DNA of 64,000 nt from contig NZ_JABLSJ010000002.1 in NCBI RefSeq assembly GCF_013618635.1, positions 1 through 64,000 on the forward strand. Reading direction: 5' to 3'. The stretch comes from Thalassobacillus sp. CUG 92003. Lineage in GTDB: Bacteria > Bacillota > Bacilli > Bacillales > Halobacillaceae. The stretch's first letter is position 1, and every line of letters begins with the position of its first letter. Made by a program: the position numbers and the translations under genes. Below the pieces are notes generated by a model. That model searched no databases and was not told the DNA's origin. It saw only the letters and a program-made list of their open reading frames with translations. Shown in pieces: positions 50,284 through 59,447 of this stretch.

Positions 50284-51279
50284 ATGAAATCTTTAGAACA
50301 AGCCTTAAGACATAAAGTCGGTCTTGGGACAGCGCCATTAGGCAATATGTTCCGGGACGTACCAGAAGAAGAAGCACAGGAAACGATTCAAAGCGCCTGG
50401 GATCAAGGTATCCGTTATTTTGATACTGCCCCGTTTTATGGAGCAGGCTTAGCGGAGCAGCGCCTGGGTAACGTATTATCGAAGTATGATCGTGATGATT
50501 ATTTTATCGGCACGAAAGTCGGTCGTTATGTCACGAATGAAAAAGAAGAGAAGGAAGGCTTATTTGCGGACGCCCGTGGCAATAAAGTGATCACGGACTA
50601 TTCGGAGGATGCGACGCTGAAGTCGATTGAACAGAGCCTGGAGCGGTTGAAGACCGACCATTTGGATATGGTGTTTGTTCATGACGTGTCGCGTGACTTC
50701 CACGGCGATGAGTGGATAACAAAATTTGATGAAGCCCGAAACGGCGCTTTCCGGGTGTTGTCACGTCTGCTTGAAGAAGGTGTGATCAATTCCTGGGGGC
50801 TTGGCGTCAATACGACCGAACCGATTGAACTCGTCATGGAGCTCGAGGAAGCGCAGCCTGACGTGTGCTTGTCCGCAACACAATACACGCTGTTACAACA
50901 TGAGCGTGCGTTGCAGCGGATGATGCCGACTGCTGCGGAGAAGGATGTGGGCATCATTGTCGGCAGTCCTTATAATTCCGGTGTGCTATTGGGCGGCGAT
51001 CATTTCAACTATGCAAAAGCTGGTTCGGACATTTTGACGCACGTCAATCAGCTCGAAGACATTGCGGATCGTCATAATGTTCATTTAAAAGCGGCGGCCT
51101 TGCAATTTTCCACGTCTCACCCAGCTTCCAAAGCCGTGATTCCTGGTTCGACACGCCCGGATCGGATTGTGGAAGACGTAGAGATGATCAACGCAGATAT
51201 CCCTGATGCGTTCTGGCGTGAATTAGTGGACAAAGGGTTTGTATCACCGCAAGCGCCATTACCAACGAAGGCATACTAG
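50284..51279 (+). CDS. Aldo/keto reductase
   Basis: 331-residue NADPH-type oxidoreductase with the TIM-barrel landmarks: GLGTAPLGN (about 13-21), RYFDTAPFYGAGLAEQRLG (Asp and catalytic Tyr, about 39-57), the GTKVGR Lys (about 78) and VFVHD His (about 125). C-terminal AVIPGSTRPDRIVED binds the cofactor. The form resembles the D-threo-aldose 1-dehydrogenase/L-fucose dehydrogenase group. AGGAGG precedes the ATG; it is divergent from the ECF41 operon and ends at its own terminator. Confidence 0.92.
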   Translation: MKSLEQALRHKVGLGTAPLGNMFRDVPEEEAQETIQSAWDQGIRYFDTAPFYGAGLAEQRLGNVLSKYDRDDYFIGTKVGRYVTNEKEEKEGLFADARGNKVITDYSEDATLKSIEQSLERLKTDHLDMVFVHDVSRDFHGDEWITKFDEARNGAFRVLSRLLEEGVINSWGLGVNTTEPIELVMELEEAQPDVCLSATQYTLLQHERALQRMMPTAAEKDVGIIVGSPYNSGVLLGGDHFNYAKAGSDILTHVNQLEDIADRHNVHLKAAALQFSTSHPASKAVIPGSTRPDRIVEDVEMINADIPDAFWRELVDKGFVSPQAPLPTKAY

Positions 51280-51292
51280 CAGGTCTTTGCAA

Positions 51293-51348
51293 AAGGGACG
51301 GCTCACGGGTTCAAACACGTGGGCTGTCCCTTTATTTAAGTGGCCAAA
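51293..51348 (+). terminator. Terminator of the aldo/keto reductase gene
   Basis: AAAGGGAC (51293-51300) with GTCCCTTT (51337-51344), and further pairing inside (GGCTCACG/CGTGGGCT). Confidence 0.8.
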
Positions 51349-51505
51349 ACAAGGAATCATATTTTAATCTCAGGGCAATAGTGATACACTATGATTGGAT
51401 ATAAAATATAGGAAAAAGCAGGTCGAATCGTGTCTTGTTGGTGCAGCGCATCGGCAGGCGTGCCTGCATCTTTTCTGCAAAATTTAGGGAGTTTGAACGA
51501 TAATT

Positions 51506-53014
51506 ATGAGTACACAATATACCAAATCAGACGTTATCTTAATTGGTTCTGGCATTATGAGTGCAACACTGGGGTCCCTGCTGAAAGAACTAGCCCCAGA
51601 TTGGAATGTGCGCGTGTTTGAAAAGCTCGATCGTCCCGGAGAGGAGAGCTCGAACGCATGGAACAACGCGGGAACGGGCCATGCAGCTCTGTGCGAATTG
51701 AATTATACGCACGAACAGTCCGATGGCTCCATCGACATCTCCAAAGCCATCAAAGTGAATGAGCAATTCCAGGTGTCGAAACAATACTGGTCTTACCTCG
51801 TGAACAGCAACTTGATCCGCAACCCGCAGGAATTTATCATGTCATTGCCTCATATGAGTTTCGTCCAGGGGGCGCAAAACGTAGAATTTTTACGGAAGCG
51901 CTGTGAAACGATGGCCGCGAATCCCTTGTTCCAAACGATGGAATTTTCCGATGATATGGAACAGTTGAAGGATTGGATTCCGCTGGTCGTCAACGGCCGG
52001 ACCTCGGATGAACCGATCGCGGCAACCAAAATCGACGGCGGCACAGACGTCAATTTTGGCGATTTGACGCGCAAACTGTTCGGCTATTTAGAAGATACCA
52101 ACCTCGAGGTCAACTACGAGCACGAGGTTGAGGATATCAAACGGGCTAGCGACGGATCGTGGGAAGTGAAGGTGCACGATAATCAAAACGGCAAAATCGA
52201 ATACCACACCGCCAATTTTGTGTTCATCGGTGGTGGAGGTGGCAGTCTCCACTTGCTTCAAAAAACCGGTATCCCCGAATCCAAGCACTTCGGCGGCTTC
52301 CCGGTAAGCGGGCAGTTCATGGTCTGCAATAACCCGGAAGTCGTGGACCAGCATCACGCCAAAGTGTACGGCAAAGCGAAGGTCGGCGCTCCGCCGATGT
52401 CCGTGCCTCATCTGGATACCCGGTTCATCGACAACAAAAAGACGCTGTTGTTCGGGCCATTTGCCGGCTTTTCCCCCAAGTTTTTGAAAACCGGATCCCT
52501 GCTTGATTTGATCACATCTGTGAAACGCGATAATCTCGTCACGATGGCAGCAGCCGGTGTCAAAAACATGTCCTTGACGAAATACCTGATTGAACAGGTT
52601 ATCCAATCGAAGGAAAAACGTATGGAAGAGCTGCGGGCGTTCATCCCGAATGCTAAAAACGAAGAATGGGATTTAGTCGTAGCCGGCCAACGCGTCCAGG
52701 TCATCAAAGACACGGACGCGGGCGGCAAAGGCACCCTTCAATTCGGCACCGAAGTCGTCAGTTCAGAAGATGGGTCAATCGCGGCCTTGCTCGGTGCTTC
52801 GCCGGGTGCATCAACCGCTGTGTCTATCATGCTCGAAATCATTGAAAAATGCTTCCCGCAACATGTGAAAGAATGGGAGCCGAAAATAAAAGAAATGATT
52901 CCATCTTACGGCAAATCACTTGCAGAAAGACCAGAGCTGCTGCAAGAGCTGACCGATTCAACCGATCGGACACTCGGTCTCACACCAGACCAGAAAATGT
53001 CCCACTCGGGCTAA
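51506..53014 (+). CDS. mqo: Malate:quinone oxidoreductase
   Basis: Peripheral-membrane FAD enzyme that oxidises malate to oxaloacetate and passes electrons to quinone, bypassing NAD-linked malate dehydrogenase. 502 residues with [20 protein letters not shown] (FAD motif, about 10-29), [26 protein letters not shown] (about 43-68) and the C-terminal [18 protein letters not shown]. Family length. It follows a terminator and a 170-bp AT-rich leader. A conserved-looking terminator follows, whose sequence recurs 1 kb downstream. Confidence 0.96.
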   Translation: MSTQYTKSDVILIGSGIMSATLGSLLKELAPDWNVRVFEKLDRPGEESSNAWNNAGTGHAALCELNYTHEQSDGSIDISKAIKVNEQFQVSKQYWSYLVNSNLIRNPQEFIMSLPHMSFVQGAQNVEFLRKRCETMAANPLFQTMEFSDDMEQLKDWIPLVVNGRTSDEPIAATKIDGGTDVNFGDLTRKLFGYLEDTNLEVNYEHEVEDIKRASDGSWEVKVHDNQNGKIEYHTANFVFIGGGGGSLHLLQKTGIPESKHFGGFPVSGQFMVCNNPEVVDQHHAKVYGKAKVGAPPMSVPHLDTRFIDNKKTLLFGPFAGFSPKFLKTGSLLDLITSVKRDNLVTMAAAGVKNMSLTKYLIEQVIQSKEKRMEELRAFIPNAKNEEWDLVVAGQRVQVIKDTDAGGKGTLQFGTEVVSSEDGSIAALLGASPGASTAVSIMLEIIEKCFPQHVKEWEPKIKEMIPSYGKSLAERPELLQELTDSTDRTLGLTPDQKMSHSG

Positions 53015-53031
53015 TTCAATAACAGCGAGAG

Positions 53032-53067
53032 TAAAGGAAGTATAATGATTACTTCCTTTATTTTTTT
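53032..53067 (+). terminator. mqo terminator, copy 1 of a 32-bp repeat
   Basis: AAAGGAAGTA and TACTTCCTTT form a 10-bp stem, then seven T. Bases 53036-53067 recur exactly at 54058-54089. Confidence 0.85.
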
Positions 53068-53197
53068 ATTCAATTCTGTGTACGCGCATTGAATTGTGAT
53101 TGTAAGGCATGTCAGAGGCAGAATAAATTATGAAACGTGCAAAATCATGGATAAGTGTTTCACAGGAATGCATACACTGGGAGAGGGGATGATACGC

Positions 53198-53389
53198 TTG
53201 AATTTTGATAAAAAAATTGAGAAGAGAGTCAAACTCTTTGTGGACCGGGTGGCAGGCCGAGAACCAATCCCGATGTCCAAACCATTGAAAGGGCGCAGGC
53301 TCGACACCAATGAAGAATTTGAAACGCCGATCACCAAAGCGCAAAAAGCCTATGTGAAAGAAAAGCAATCAAAAAAAGATGAAACATAA
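53198..53389 (+). CDS. Small basic hypothetical protein (63 aa)
   Basis: Unrecognised. TTG 53198 is preferred because GAGAGGGG lies 9 nt upstream; ATG 53189 would touch the site. The product is Lys/Arg-rich, soluble, with a charged helix at each end. It lies between mqo and a lipoprotein gene, inside the segment bounded by the duplicated terminator. Confidence 0.55.
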   Translation: MNFDKKIEKRVKLFVDRVAGREPIPMSKPLKGRRLDTNEEFETPITKAQKAYVKEKQSKKDET

Positions 53390-53461
53390 TAATATGACGC
53401 CGTTAAAGTGATCGTGATAGGAAAAGCAGGGCTTCCAATGTCATGGAAGTCCTCTGTTGTA

Positions 53462-53902
53462 TTAGTCTTCATATACCTTCACAAATACCGAACCGTGTAG
53501 CTGCTCATCAACGAAAGCATCCAATTTCCACATACCACTTTTAGGCAGTGACATCATTGAAGGAACATGGGCATCTGCACCATTATTGGCACTTGCTAAT
53601 GGCAGACTTTCAATCACGGTAACCTCGTTGTTAGATTTATGATGAGTAGCCGTAACCTTCAAATCCCCGTTTAACTCCTCTGGATCGCCCCATAGATGCC
53701 ACATATACTTTTGTCTTTCATCAGGATAGAAGCGGGTCAGTTCAGAATCATCATAAATGAATCCGAGTTTGTCTTCGACTCCAATCATTTTGTAGTTTCC
53801 TGATTCAAAGATATTGCTTACCTCCCATTTCTCTCCAGCACAACCAGCCAGGAAAATAAAAGCCGGAACCAAAAGCAACAATCGAACAAAAAACGTATTC
53901 AT
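53462..53902 (-). CDS. Predicted lipoprotein (DUF4871-like)
   Basis: 146 residues. Signal peptide with lipobox FLAGC (Cys about 21), then a small beta-rich domain with the block YPDERQKYMWHLWGDPEEL (about 59-77), which recalls the DUF4871 lipoproteins of Bacillus. Function unknown. ATG at 53902 has an AAGGGGG site. It is convergent with the small gene at 53198. Confidence 0.7.
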   Translation of the reverse strand: MNTFFVRLLLLVPAFIFLAGCAGEKWEVSNIFESGNYKMIGVEDKLGFIYDDSELTRFYPDERQKYMWHLWGDPEELNGDLKVTATHHKSNNEVTVIESLPLASANNGADAHVPSMMSLPKSGMWKLDAFVDEQLHGSVFVKVYED

Positions 53903-54057
53903 CTTTATCCCCCTTTTAATCTCGCGATGACCATTTGGAATTAGACAAAGCCCATGTTAAGTAAGCTTCTATTTTTTATCTGTAATAATTTGTTTCGATA
54001 CGTGGAATTAAATTCCTTTAACACAAGACCAGATAACTCAATATCAACGAAAGTCAC

Positions 54058-54089
54058 GGAAGTATAATGATTACTTCCTTTATTTTTTT
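54058..54089 (+). repeat. Copy 2 of the mqo terminator repeat
   Basis: Identical for 32 bp to 53036-53067, with weaker similarity on both sides (CAACGAAAGT against CAGCGAGAGT before; CAATTC after). No gene ends here on the plus strand. Confidence 0.85.
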
Positions 54090-54164
54090 GGTGCAATTCG
54101 GTATATTAGAAGTGGCAGATTTTTTGCAATATTTTTAAATTCTATAAAATTATAGGAGGACTTT

Positions 54165-54536
54165 ATGAAACTAGGTGCATTTTCTATCAGTTTAAGTGTA
54201 AAAGATCTTGAGCGTTCTAAAGCATTTTACGAAGACCTGGGGTTCGAAGTGTTGGGCGGGGACATGGCCCACAATTACCTGATCATGAAGAACGAAAACA
54301 GTATTATCGGGTTGTTCCAGGGGATGTTTGACAAGAACATTTTAACGTTTAATCCAGGGTGGAACGAAAATGCCGAAAACCTTGAGTCCTACACAGACAT
54401 CCGTGACCTGCAGCGTGAGCTTAAGGCAAAAGGCGTCACCATGGTGACGGAAGCTGATGAATCAAGCGAAGGTCCTGCCAGCTTTACAATGGAAGATCCG
54501 GATGGCAACCCCATTCTTGTCGATCAGCACAGATGA
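54165..54536 (+). CDS. VOC-family (glyoxalase-fold) protein
   Basis: 123 residues. Opening [22 protein letters not shown] and the C-terminal [18 protein letters not shown] are the two half-motifs of a glyoxalase/bleomycin-resistance/dioxygenase fold, with the metal-site positions at the ends of the strands. Single-domain proteins of this class act on varied small molecules; no substrate can be given. AGGAGG lies 6-7 nt before the ATG. Confidence 0.88.
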   Translation: MKLGAFSISLSVKDLERSKAFYEDLGFEVLGGDMAHNYLIMKNENSIIGLFQGMFDKNILTFNPGWNENAENLESYTDIRDLQRELKAKGVTMVTEADESSEGPASFTMEDPDGNPILVDQHR

Positions 54537-54558
54537 TAGAAATCACCAGTTATGATAG

Positions 54559-54588
54559 ACCGCCGAATGGATGTCGTTCGGTGGTTTT
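54559..54588 (+). terminator. Terminator
   Basis: ACCGCCGAATG (54559-54569) pairs with CGTTCGGTGGT (54575-54585), then TTTG. Confidence 0.7.
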
Positions 54589-54614
54589 GTCTTTTCTATG
54601 AAAGGAACAGGGAG

Positions 54615-54796
54615 ATGAAAAACAATTTAACAGATAGCTTCATTCATTGGGTATGATGGTTGGGTGTGTGTTGGGTTCTATTTTTGGCATGTTGATCAAT
54701 CCAGGTTCCCTCCCCATTGCAGTGTCTTTAGGAACTGGGGTAGGCTATTTAATTGGCGTTATTGCTTATAGCAGTAGTATTAAAGGAGAGAAAACG
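54615..54796 (+). pseudogene. Fragment of a small membrane protein gene, frameshifted and joined to the next gene
   Basis: ATG 54615 with AGGGAG upstream opens MKNNLTDS and stops at 54654-54656. In another frame, from about 54647, a Gly-rich two-helix membrane sequence follows (VGCVLGSIFGMLINPGS then VSLGTGVGYLIGVIAY). This looks like one small membrane protein broken by a frameshift near 54635-54650. The second part has no stop before the downstream VOC gene and is in frame with it. Confidence 0.5.
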
Positions 54797-55189
54797 ATGC
54801 AATCCTATCTGAAACGAGTGGGCACAACTTATATCCCCGTATCAAATGTGGAAGCTGCTTCAGAGTGGTATCAGGAAAAGTTGGGGGCCGTTGAAAATTT
54901 TCGCAATGAAGATAAGGCGATTTTAGACTTCGCAGACCAGAGCTTCTTTCTTGTGAAATCTCAAGAAGGACAGCAGGCGCAATTTATTGATCATCGTGGA
55001 GATGAACATTTTTCCTTAACCTTTGAAGTCGATGGATGGGAAAACCTCAAGCGTTTTCATGAAGATCTTAATGATAACGGTGTCACGGTAGGCGAGATTG
55101 AAGACCGCGGGCACCCTGGGAACAACTTTGTATTCTATGATTTGGACCGGAATGCCTTCGATGTGTGGAGTGAATGGAGTGGAAAATAA
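54797..55189 (+). CDS. VOC-family (glyoxalase-fold) protein
   Basis: 130 residues from ATG 54797, which has AAAGGAGAG 8 nt upstream. Opens with GTTYIPVSNVEAASEWYQEKLG and ends with NNFVFYDLDRNAFDVWSEW, the two half-motifs of a glyoxalase-fold protein. The frame is open upstream through a membrane-protein fragment, so a fused product from 54647 is possible but less likely given the internal ribosome site. Followed 30 nt later by a GNAT gene. Confidence 0.85.
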   Translation: MQSYLKRVGTTYIPVSNVEAASEWYQEKLGAVENFRNEDKAILDFADQSFFLVKSQEGQQAQFIDHRGDEHFSLTFEVDGWENLKRFHEDLNDNGVTVGEIEDRGHPGNNFVFYDLDRNAFDVWSEWSGK

Positions 55190-55219
55190 AAAATTCATGA
55201 TAGGGATGGGGTGTGAAGC

Positions 55220-55729
55220 GTGGAGATCAGAAAGGCAACTATAGCAGATGCAGAAGGTGTGGCAAGAGTTCAAGTTGACAGCTGGCATTCGACTTACAAG
55301 CACATCGTGCCTGATGACTATTTAAGACGAATGACGTACGAAAGCCGTCAGCAAAAGTGGACAGATATTATTGCTGAGCAGCCCGTGTATATCGCTGTAA
55401 CCAACGAGGGGAAGATCATAGGCTTCTCTAACGGCGGCCCAGAACGGTCAGGAAAATATCCTGGTTTTACGGGTGAACTTTATGCGATTTACATATTAGA
55501 AGAACATCAAAAAAACGGGTTAGGGAAACGTCTGTTAGAGCCGATCATCCATGAGTTGAAGCAGCAGCACCTCTATTCGATGCTTGTCCTAGTGTTAGGG
55601 GATAATGCGTCCCGGTTTTTTTATGAGAACATGGGAGCGGAGAAGTTAGATACGGTGGAGACTGAAGTTGCTGGAAAGAAGCTGAATGAAGTGGTTTACG
55701 GATGGAAAGACATTAGAAAGATACGTTAA
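55220..55729 (+). CDS. GNAT-family N-acetyltransferase
   Basis: 169 residues, GTG start. Motif D start EIRKATIADAEGVARVQVDSWHSTY (about 2-26), acetyl-CoA loop LEEHQKNGLGKRLLEPIIHEL (about 94-114; Q/N-x-x-G-x-G/K form), and NASRFFYENMGAEKL near 137. Transfers acetyl from acetyl-CoA to an unknown amine. Probably co-transcribed with the VOC gene before it. Confidence 0.9.
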   Translation: MEIRKATIADAEGVARVQVDSWHSTYKHIVPDDYLRRMTYESRQQKWTDIIAEQPVYIAVTNEGKIIGFSNGGPERSGKYPGFTGELYAIYILEEHQKNGLGKRLLEPIIHELKQQHLYSMLVLVLGDNASRFFYENMGAEKLDTVETEVAGKKLNEVVYGWKDIRKIR

Positions 55730-55799
55730 AACATCTTCAGGTGAGAAAGTGTACACCCAAAGGTGAAAAGTGTTCTTATTTAAATAAGGTGGTGTTATC

Positions 55800-56231
55800 G
55801 TGAATAATGATCATTTAGAGCGAGAGATTTTTATTGATGCATCGGTAAAAACGGTATGGGAATTGGTTAGCGAACCAGCGTGGTGGGTTGGCGATGCGCC
55901 TGGTCCTGACAAAGTAGAGGGAGAGGGATCACGCATCGTGGCAGATACGAAGTATGGGAAATTTCCTGTCTTAATTGAACAAGAAGATTCGCCTCATTAT
56001 CTGGCGTGTCGGTGGGCAAGTTCATTCCCGGGAGAAGAACCAAGAGAAGGGAACTCCACGTTAGTCGAATTTTTGTTGCATGAAACCGATGAAGGCACTC
56101 GACTCCGTTTAGTTGAAAGCGGTTTTTCCAGTCTTGCTGTTTCTGAGGACAAGCAGCGTAAATTCTTCAAAGAGAACACCAAGGGATGGGAGCATCAATT
56201 GGAAGTGTTAAGAAAGCGTGCCAATCAGTAA
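55800..56231 (+). CDS. SRPBCC/AHSA1-type ligand-binding domain protein
   Basis: 143 residues, GTG start behind AAGGTGG. LEREIFIDASVKTVWELVSEPAWW (about 6-29) and the C-terminal TKGWEHQLEVLRKRA are typical of the AHSA1 group of the START/Bet v1 fold. Such proteins bind hydrophobic small molecules or act as co-chaperone-like factors; the ligand here is unknown. Same direction as the GNAT gene, 70 bp apart. Confidence 0.87.
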   Translation: MNNDHLEREIFIDASVKTVWELVSEPAWWVGDAPGPDKVEGEGSRIVADTKYGKFPVLIEQEDSPHYLACRWASSFPGEEPREGNSTLVEFLLHETDEGTRLRLVESGFSSLAVSEDKQRKFFKENTKGWEHQLEVLRKRANQ

Positions 56232-56419
56232 GCTCGTATCTCCATTAATGTTAAAGTAGCGTTAATCAACCTTAAAGTTTGACGACAACCATCACTCCAA
56301 TCACCATCGTTTTTCATATAATAGTACTAAATTCCTGATTTCTAATGAGGAGACATCGATGGTTTTACGTTCATGATATGAATAATGTGCTAAGGTGTAT
56401 GGTAAAAGGGGGCTCTTTT

Positions 56420-56644
56420 ATGAGAGTAATATGGTTGCCGTTATTAGCATCTGTTGGAACAATGGCGCTATTATATTGGATTGGCAATATATTTAATTTA
56501 TCGCTTCTTAGGTTTTCATTTGTTTTAAATGAACCGTTAAAAAATGGATTGATTTTTGATGCAAATATTGCAATACTTCCTTTTGTTTTCGGCTTGTTAG
56601 TTGGATTTATTGTGGAACGTATAGTTAAAGTCAGAAGCAAATGA
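56420..56644 (+). CDS. Small two-helix membrane protein (74 aa)
   Basis: ATG 56420 is chosen for AAAGGGGG 7-8 nt upstream. Two hydrophobic segments (about 4-24 and 44-66) with a basic end VERIVKVRSK. Not recognised. Followed by hairpin 56689-56722. Confidence 0.65.
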   Translation: MRVIWLPLLASVGTMALLYWIGNIFNLSLLRFSFVLNEPLKNGLIFDANIAILPFVFGLLVGFIVERIVKVRSK

Positions 56645-56688
56645 TCACCGAGGTGTAATGAAAAGAGGTATAGGCCAAATGCCAGCAG

Positions 56689-56722
56689 GGTTATTCTTCA
56701 AGAAGAATAGCTCTTTTTTTTT
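56689..56722 (+). terminator. Terminator
   Basis: TATTCTTC (56692-56699) with GAAGAATA (56702-56709), then CTC and nine T. Confidence 0.75.
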
Positions 56723-56776
56723 GCAGAAAAGAAGCCGTAATGCAGAATCTGCGTAATAGCCTCTCGATGCAGCAGG

Positions 56777-56815
56777 GCATGTCAGTTGTACGAGCAATTT
56801 GGGACATGCTTTTTA
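56777..56815 (+). terminator. Second terminator-like hairpin
   Basis: GCATGTC (56777-56783) with GACATGC (56803-56809) and TTTTTA. No gene lies between it and the previous terminator. The stretch 56645-57004 otherwise holds only the operator below. Confidence 0.55.
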
Positions 56816-56853
56816 ATGCATCACACCAAAAAAATAGCTTTTGGAATAAAAAA

Positions 56854-56873
56854 TTATTGTAATACGATAAATA
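56854..56873. promoter_or_regulatory. Operator-like motif shared with the DUF2975/XRE promoter
   Basis: TTATTGTAATACGATAAATA, 19 of 20 identical to 62433-62452. Core dyad TTATTG-N5-CGATAA. About 130 bp before the membrane protein gene at 57005. Confidence 0.55.
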
Positions 56874-57004
56874 TTTATTTAATATTAATACAAGGAGCGA
56901 TAGTTGTGATGCTTTTTGGGAACAACTAAAGGGATAGAACAGCAGAAGCTAGCAAATGCAAAACAGTGATTGCGATCGCTGAATCTAATCATGATTGAGG
57001 AGGT

Positions 57005-58258
57005 ATGACGATGGATAGTGACAATTTGATTTTGAAAAATATGGCTGATCCACATGAGCTGGAAAGAATTTATCGTAAAGACCCGGCAGCTTTTAAACAG
57101 TCATTATTATACGCATGGGAACAATATCCTGATTCTCAGGTTCTTAATGTCTGGTATGAAAGGTTGCATTTCAAGGAGGCAGCACAGACACATATACCTT
57201 TCTTGTTTCAAAAAAGTTTCTTATTTATGGGCTTTTTAGCTATTCTGGCCGGGATAAGCACGAGGATCATTTACCATTTTGTCGAGCAGGAAGCAATCGC
57301 TCCGATTAACCTGGCTTTTGGTATCATTCCCTTTATCGCTGCCTACTTTGTTTACAGTAATAGGCCGAAAAGAAGTATTATGTATTGCCTTTCAGCGTTG
57401 TTCATCATATCCGTGGTCTATCTTAATGTACTGCCGTTAAATAATAGTGACAGTATTATCCTTGTTTATTTACACTTTCCCATTTTCTTATGGGTATTGT
57501 TGGGGCTCGCCTATACAGGAAACGGTTTTTCACAAGGGAGTCGAAGAATAGCTTATATTAAATTCAATTTGGAATATGGAATTCTCTACGCCAGCATGGC
57601 AGTCAGTGGAATGGTGCTAGCAGCCGTAACCATGCAGTTATTCCGCTTTGTTGGCCTGGATATAGAAAATTTCTATTTTAGTAATATTGTTTTGTTTGGT
57701 GCTGCCGCTCTCGCAATTGTGGCTACGCACCTCGTATCAATGAATCTTAAACTTGCTAAGAATATCACGCCGTATATAGCGAAAATTTTCAGCCCGCTTG
57801 TCCTGGTCACATTGTTGGTTTATCTTGTAACGGTTATATGGGTGGAGAAAAATCCATTTCTGGACCGCGATTTTCTGATCGCTTTCAACGGCATTCTGCT
57901 TGGTGTGTTAGTCGTCACCATATTTTCCATAACGGAAAGAGATTCAGAAGAGAAAAAGAACATTTCAGATTATATCAATGTGTCGTTGATTGGCCTTGCG
58001 CTCATCATCAACAGTGTGGCTTTGTCAGCCATTGTGTTCAGACTTTCTTCGTTTGGCATTACGCCAAATCGATTCGCTGTGTTAGGTGTAAACATCCTTA
58101 TATGGGCAAATCTTATTTGGATCATGTTCTCCTATATACAGTTTTTACAAAACAAATCTGGACTTTCAACTATCCAGGATGCTGTTACGAAGTATTTGCC
58201 GGTCTACGGACTTTGGGCAGCGTTTGTTATATTTACTTTTCCAATACTATTTAATTAG
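57005..58258 (+). CDS. Polytopic membrane protein, DUF4153-like
   Basis: 417 residues: a soluble N-terminal stretch to about 70, then about ten hydrophobic helices. The layout and size resemble the DUF4153 family, function unknown. GAGGAGGT precedes the ATG. An upstream motif is shared with the promoter of the DUF2975/XRE pair at 62.5 kb, so the two loci may answer to the same small XRE regulator. Convergent with the WYL regulator, sharing a hairpin. Confidence 0.7.
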   Translation: MTMDSDNLILKNMADPHELERIYRKDPAAFKQSLLYAWEQYPDSQVLNVWYERLHFKEAAQTHIPFLFQKSFLFMGFLAILAGISTRIIYHFVEQEAIAPINLAFGIIPFIAAYFVYSNRPKRSIMYCLSALFIISVVYLNVLPLNNSDSIILVYLHFPIFLWVLLGLAYTGNGFSQGSRRIAYIKFNLEYGILYASMAVSGMVLAAVTMQLFRFVGLDIENFYFSNIVLFGAAALAIVATHLVSMNLKLAKNITPYIAKIFSPLVLVTLLVYLVTVIWVEKNPFLDRDFLIAFNGILLGVLVVTIFSITERDSEEKKNISDYINVSLIGLALIINSVALSAIVFRLSSFGITPNRFAVLGVNILIWANLIWIMFSYIQFLQNKSGLSTIQDAVTKYLPVYGLWAAFVIFTFPILFN

Positions 58259-58329
58259 AACGGCTCTTTTATTCAGATTTGTATCGTTTTAGCTTATTTA
58301 ATTTGAAATCGAGTATTAAACAAAAATGG

Positions 58330-58356
58330 GGCAATTATTCAATAAGAGTAATTGCC
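58330..58356. terminator. Bidirectional terminator
   Basis: GGCAATTA (58330-58337) and TAATTGCC (58349-58356) between converging genes. Confidence 0.65.
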
Positions 58357-58368
58357 TTATCTTTATCT

Positions 58369-59337
58369 TCATTTTTCCCTCTTTAAAAACTCCACAGTGG
58401 ACGCAGCCATTTGAATGATTTTATTTCGTAACGCTTTCGGTGTCACTACTTTTATTTGGTCTGCAAATCCTAAGATATACCCGATTGCTTCCTCTTCAGT
58501 ATCAAAAGAGAGCTTAACAGGTATCCAGTCATCTTTTCTCTTATTTCCAATTTCAATGATACGGGCAAAACGACCAGTGAATGTTAATCTTGGTAAGATA
58601 GACTGGGTGACTTCCACACTCACTTCAAAAGCAGGCAAATTCTTCACGAAGGCCTTTGCCGAGGATTTCCAATACTGGGCAAGGTTGAAATCGGCGGGTC
58701 TTTCAAAGGTTTCATCAACAGGAACAGCATGCTGAATCCGTGAGGCTCTATAAGTTCGCAGCTCACCATTTTCTTTAGACGCAATTAAGTACCAAAGGTC
58801 CGATTTGGCCACTAGGCCAAGGGGTGCTACAATACGATCATCCTTCTTTCCGTCTGCACGTTGATAGCTGATTTTTAATTTATTTTCCTTCCATATGGCG
58901 GTTTTAAGGACTTCGAAGGAAGCTATTTCTTCTTTTTGCTTTCGCCAGCCACTTGTGTCGATATGAATTCGATTCCATACATCCTTAGCATTTTCACGGT
59001 AGATGGATGGAAGGGAAGCGACTAGTTTATTTCTTGCGTCATCAGAGGTTCGTGTCATCCCCAGGTCTTCGAGCAACTGCGAGGAAGGCGATACAAACAA
59101 AGCGCGTATTTCAGATTCTTTCAAACCCGTTAAATCTGTCTGGTAGTCTTCTAATAGTGACCACCCTCCATTTTTTCCACGTTCTCCAATAACAGGAATC
59201 CCTGTTCCACTCAAGGCATCCATATCCCTATAAATGGTTCGTTCGGAGACTTCCAGCTTCTCTGCCAATTCTTTGGCGGTCATGCTACCCTGTGCCTGTA
59301 ATAATAAAAGAATGGATACCAAACGGTCCCCTCTCAT
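58369..59337 (-). CDS. YafY-type HTH/WYL transcriptional regulator
   Basis: 322 residues from ATG 59337 (AGGTGATG upstream). N-terminal winged HTH with MTAKELAEKLEVSERTIYRDMDAL (about 20-43), a linker helix region, a WYL domain (IVAPLGLVAKSDLWYLIASKENGELRTYRASRI, about 170-200) and a C-terminal WCX-type region. WYL proteins sense ligands, often nucleic acids or nucleotides, and repress or activate neighbours. It is divergent from the SDR gene, with two perfect palindromes between them. Confidence 0.92.
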   Translation of the reverse strand: MRGDRLVSILLLLQAQGSMTAKELAEKLEVSERTIYRDMDALSGTGIPVIGERGKNGGWSLLEDYQTDLTGLKESEIRALFVSPSSQLLEDLGMTRTSDDARNKLVASLPSIYRENAKDVWNRIHIDTSGWRKQKEEIASFEVLKTAIWKENKLKISYQRADGKKDDRIVAPLGLVAKSDLWYLIASKENGELRTYRASRIQHAVPVDETFERPADFNLAQYWKSSAKAFVKNLPAFEVSVEVTQSILPRLTFTGRFARIIEIGNKRKDDWIPVKLSFDTEEEAIGYILGFADQIKVVTPKALRNKIIQMAASTVEFLKREK

Positions 59338-59362
59338 CCACATCACCTATTTTCCATTGATT

Positions 59363-59396
59363 ATATTTATTTAAATAAATATGACACAAGGTGTCA
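59363..59396. promoter_or_regulatory. Two adjacent palindromes between the WYL regulator and SDR genes
   Basis: ATATTTATTTAAATAAATAT (59363-59382) is a perfect 20-bp palindrome. TGACAC-AAG-GTGTCA (59382-59396) is a perfect 6-bp dyad that starts at its last base. Likely operators for the WYL regulator. Confidence 0.65.
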
Positions 59397-59447
59397 AGAA
59401 TTGATGGTTATAATGGTAATACTTTAGTCATGAAAGGGATGGGTGAT

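Noticed and set aside
51430-51621. 63-codon open frame before mqo
   Set aside because: Overlaps the mqo start in another frame and has no ribosome site.
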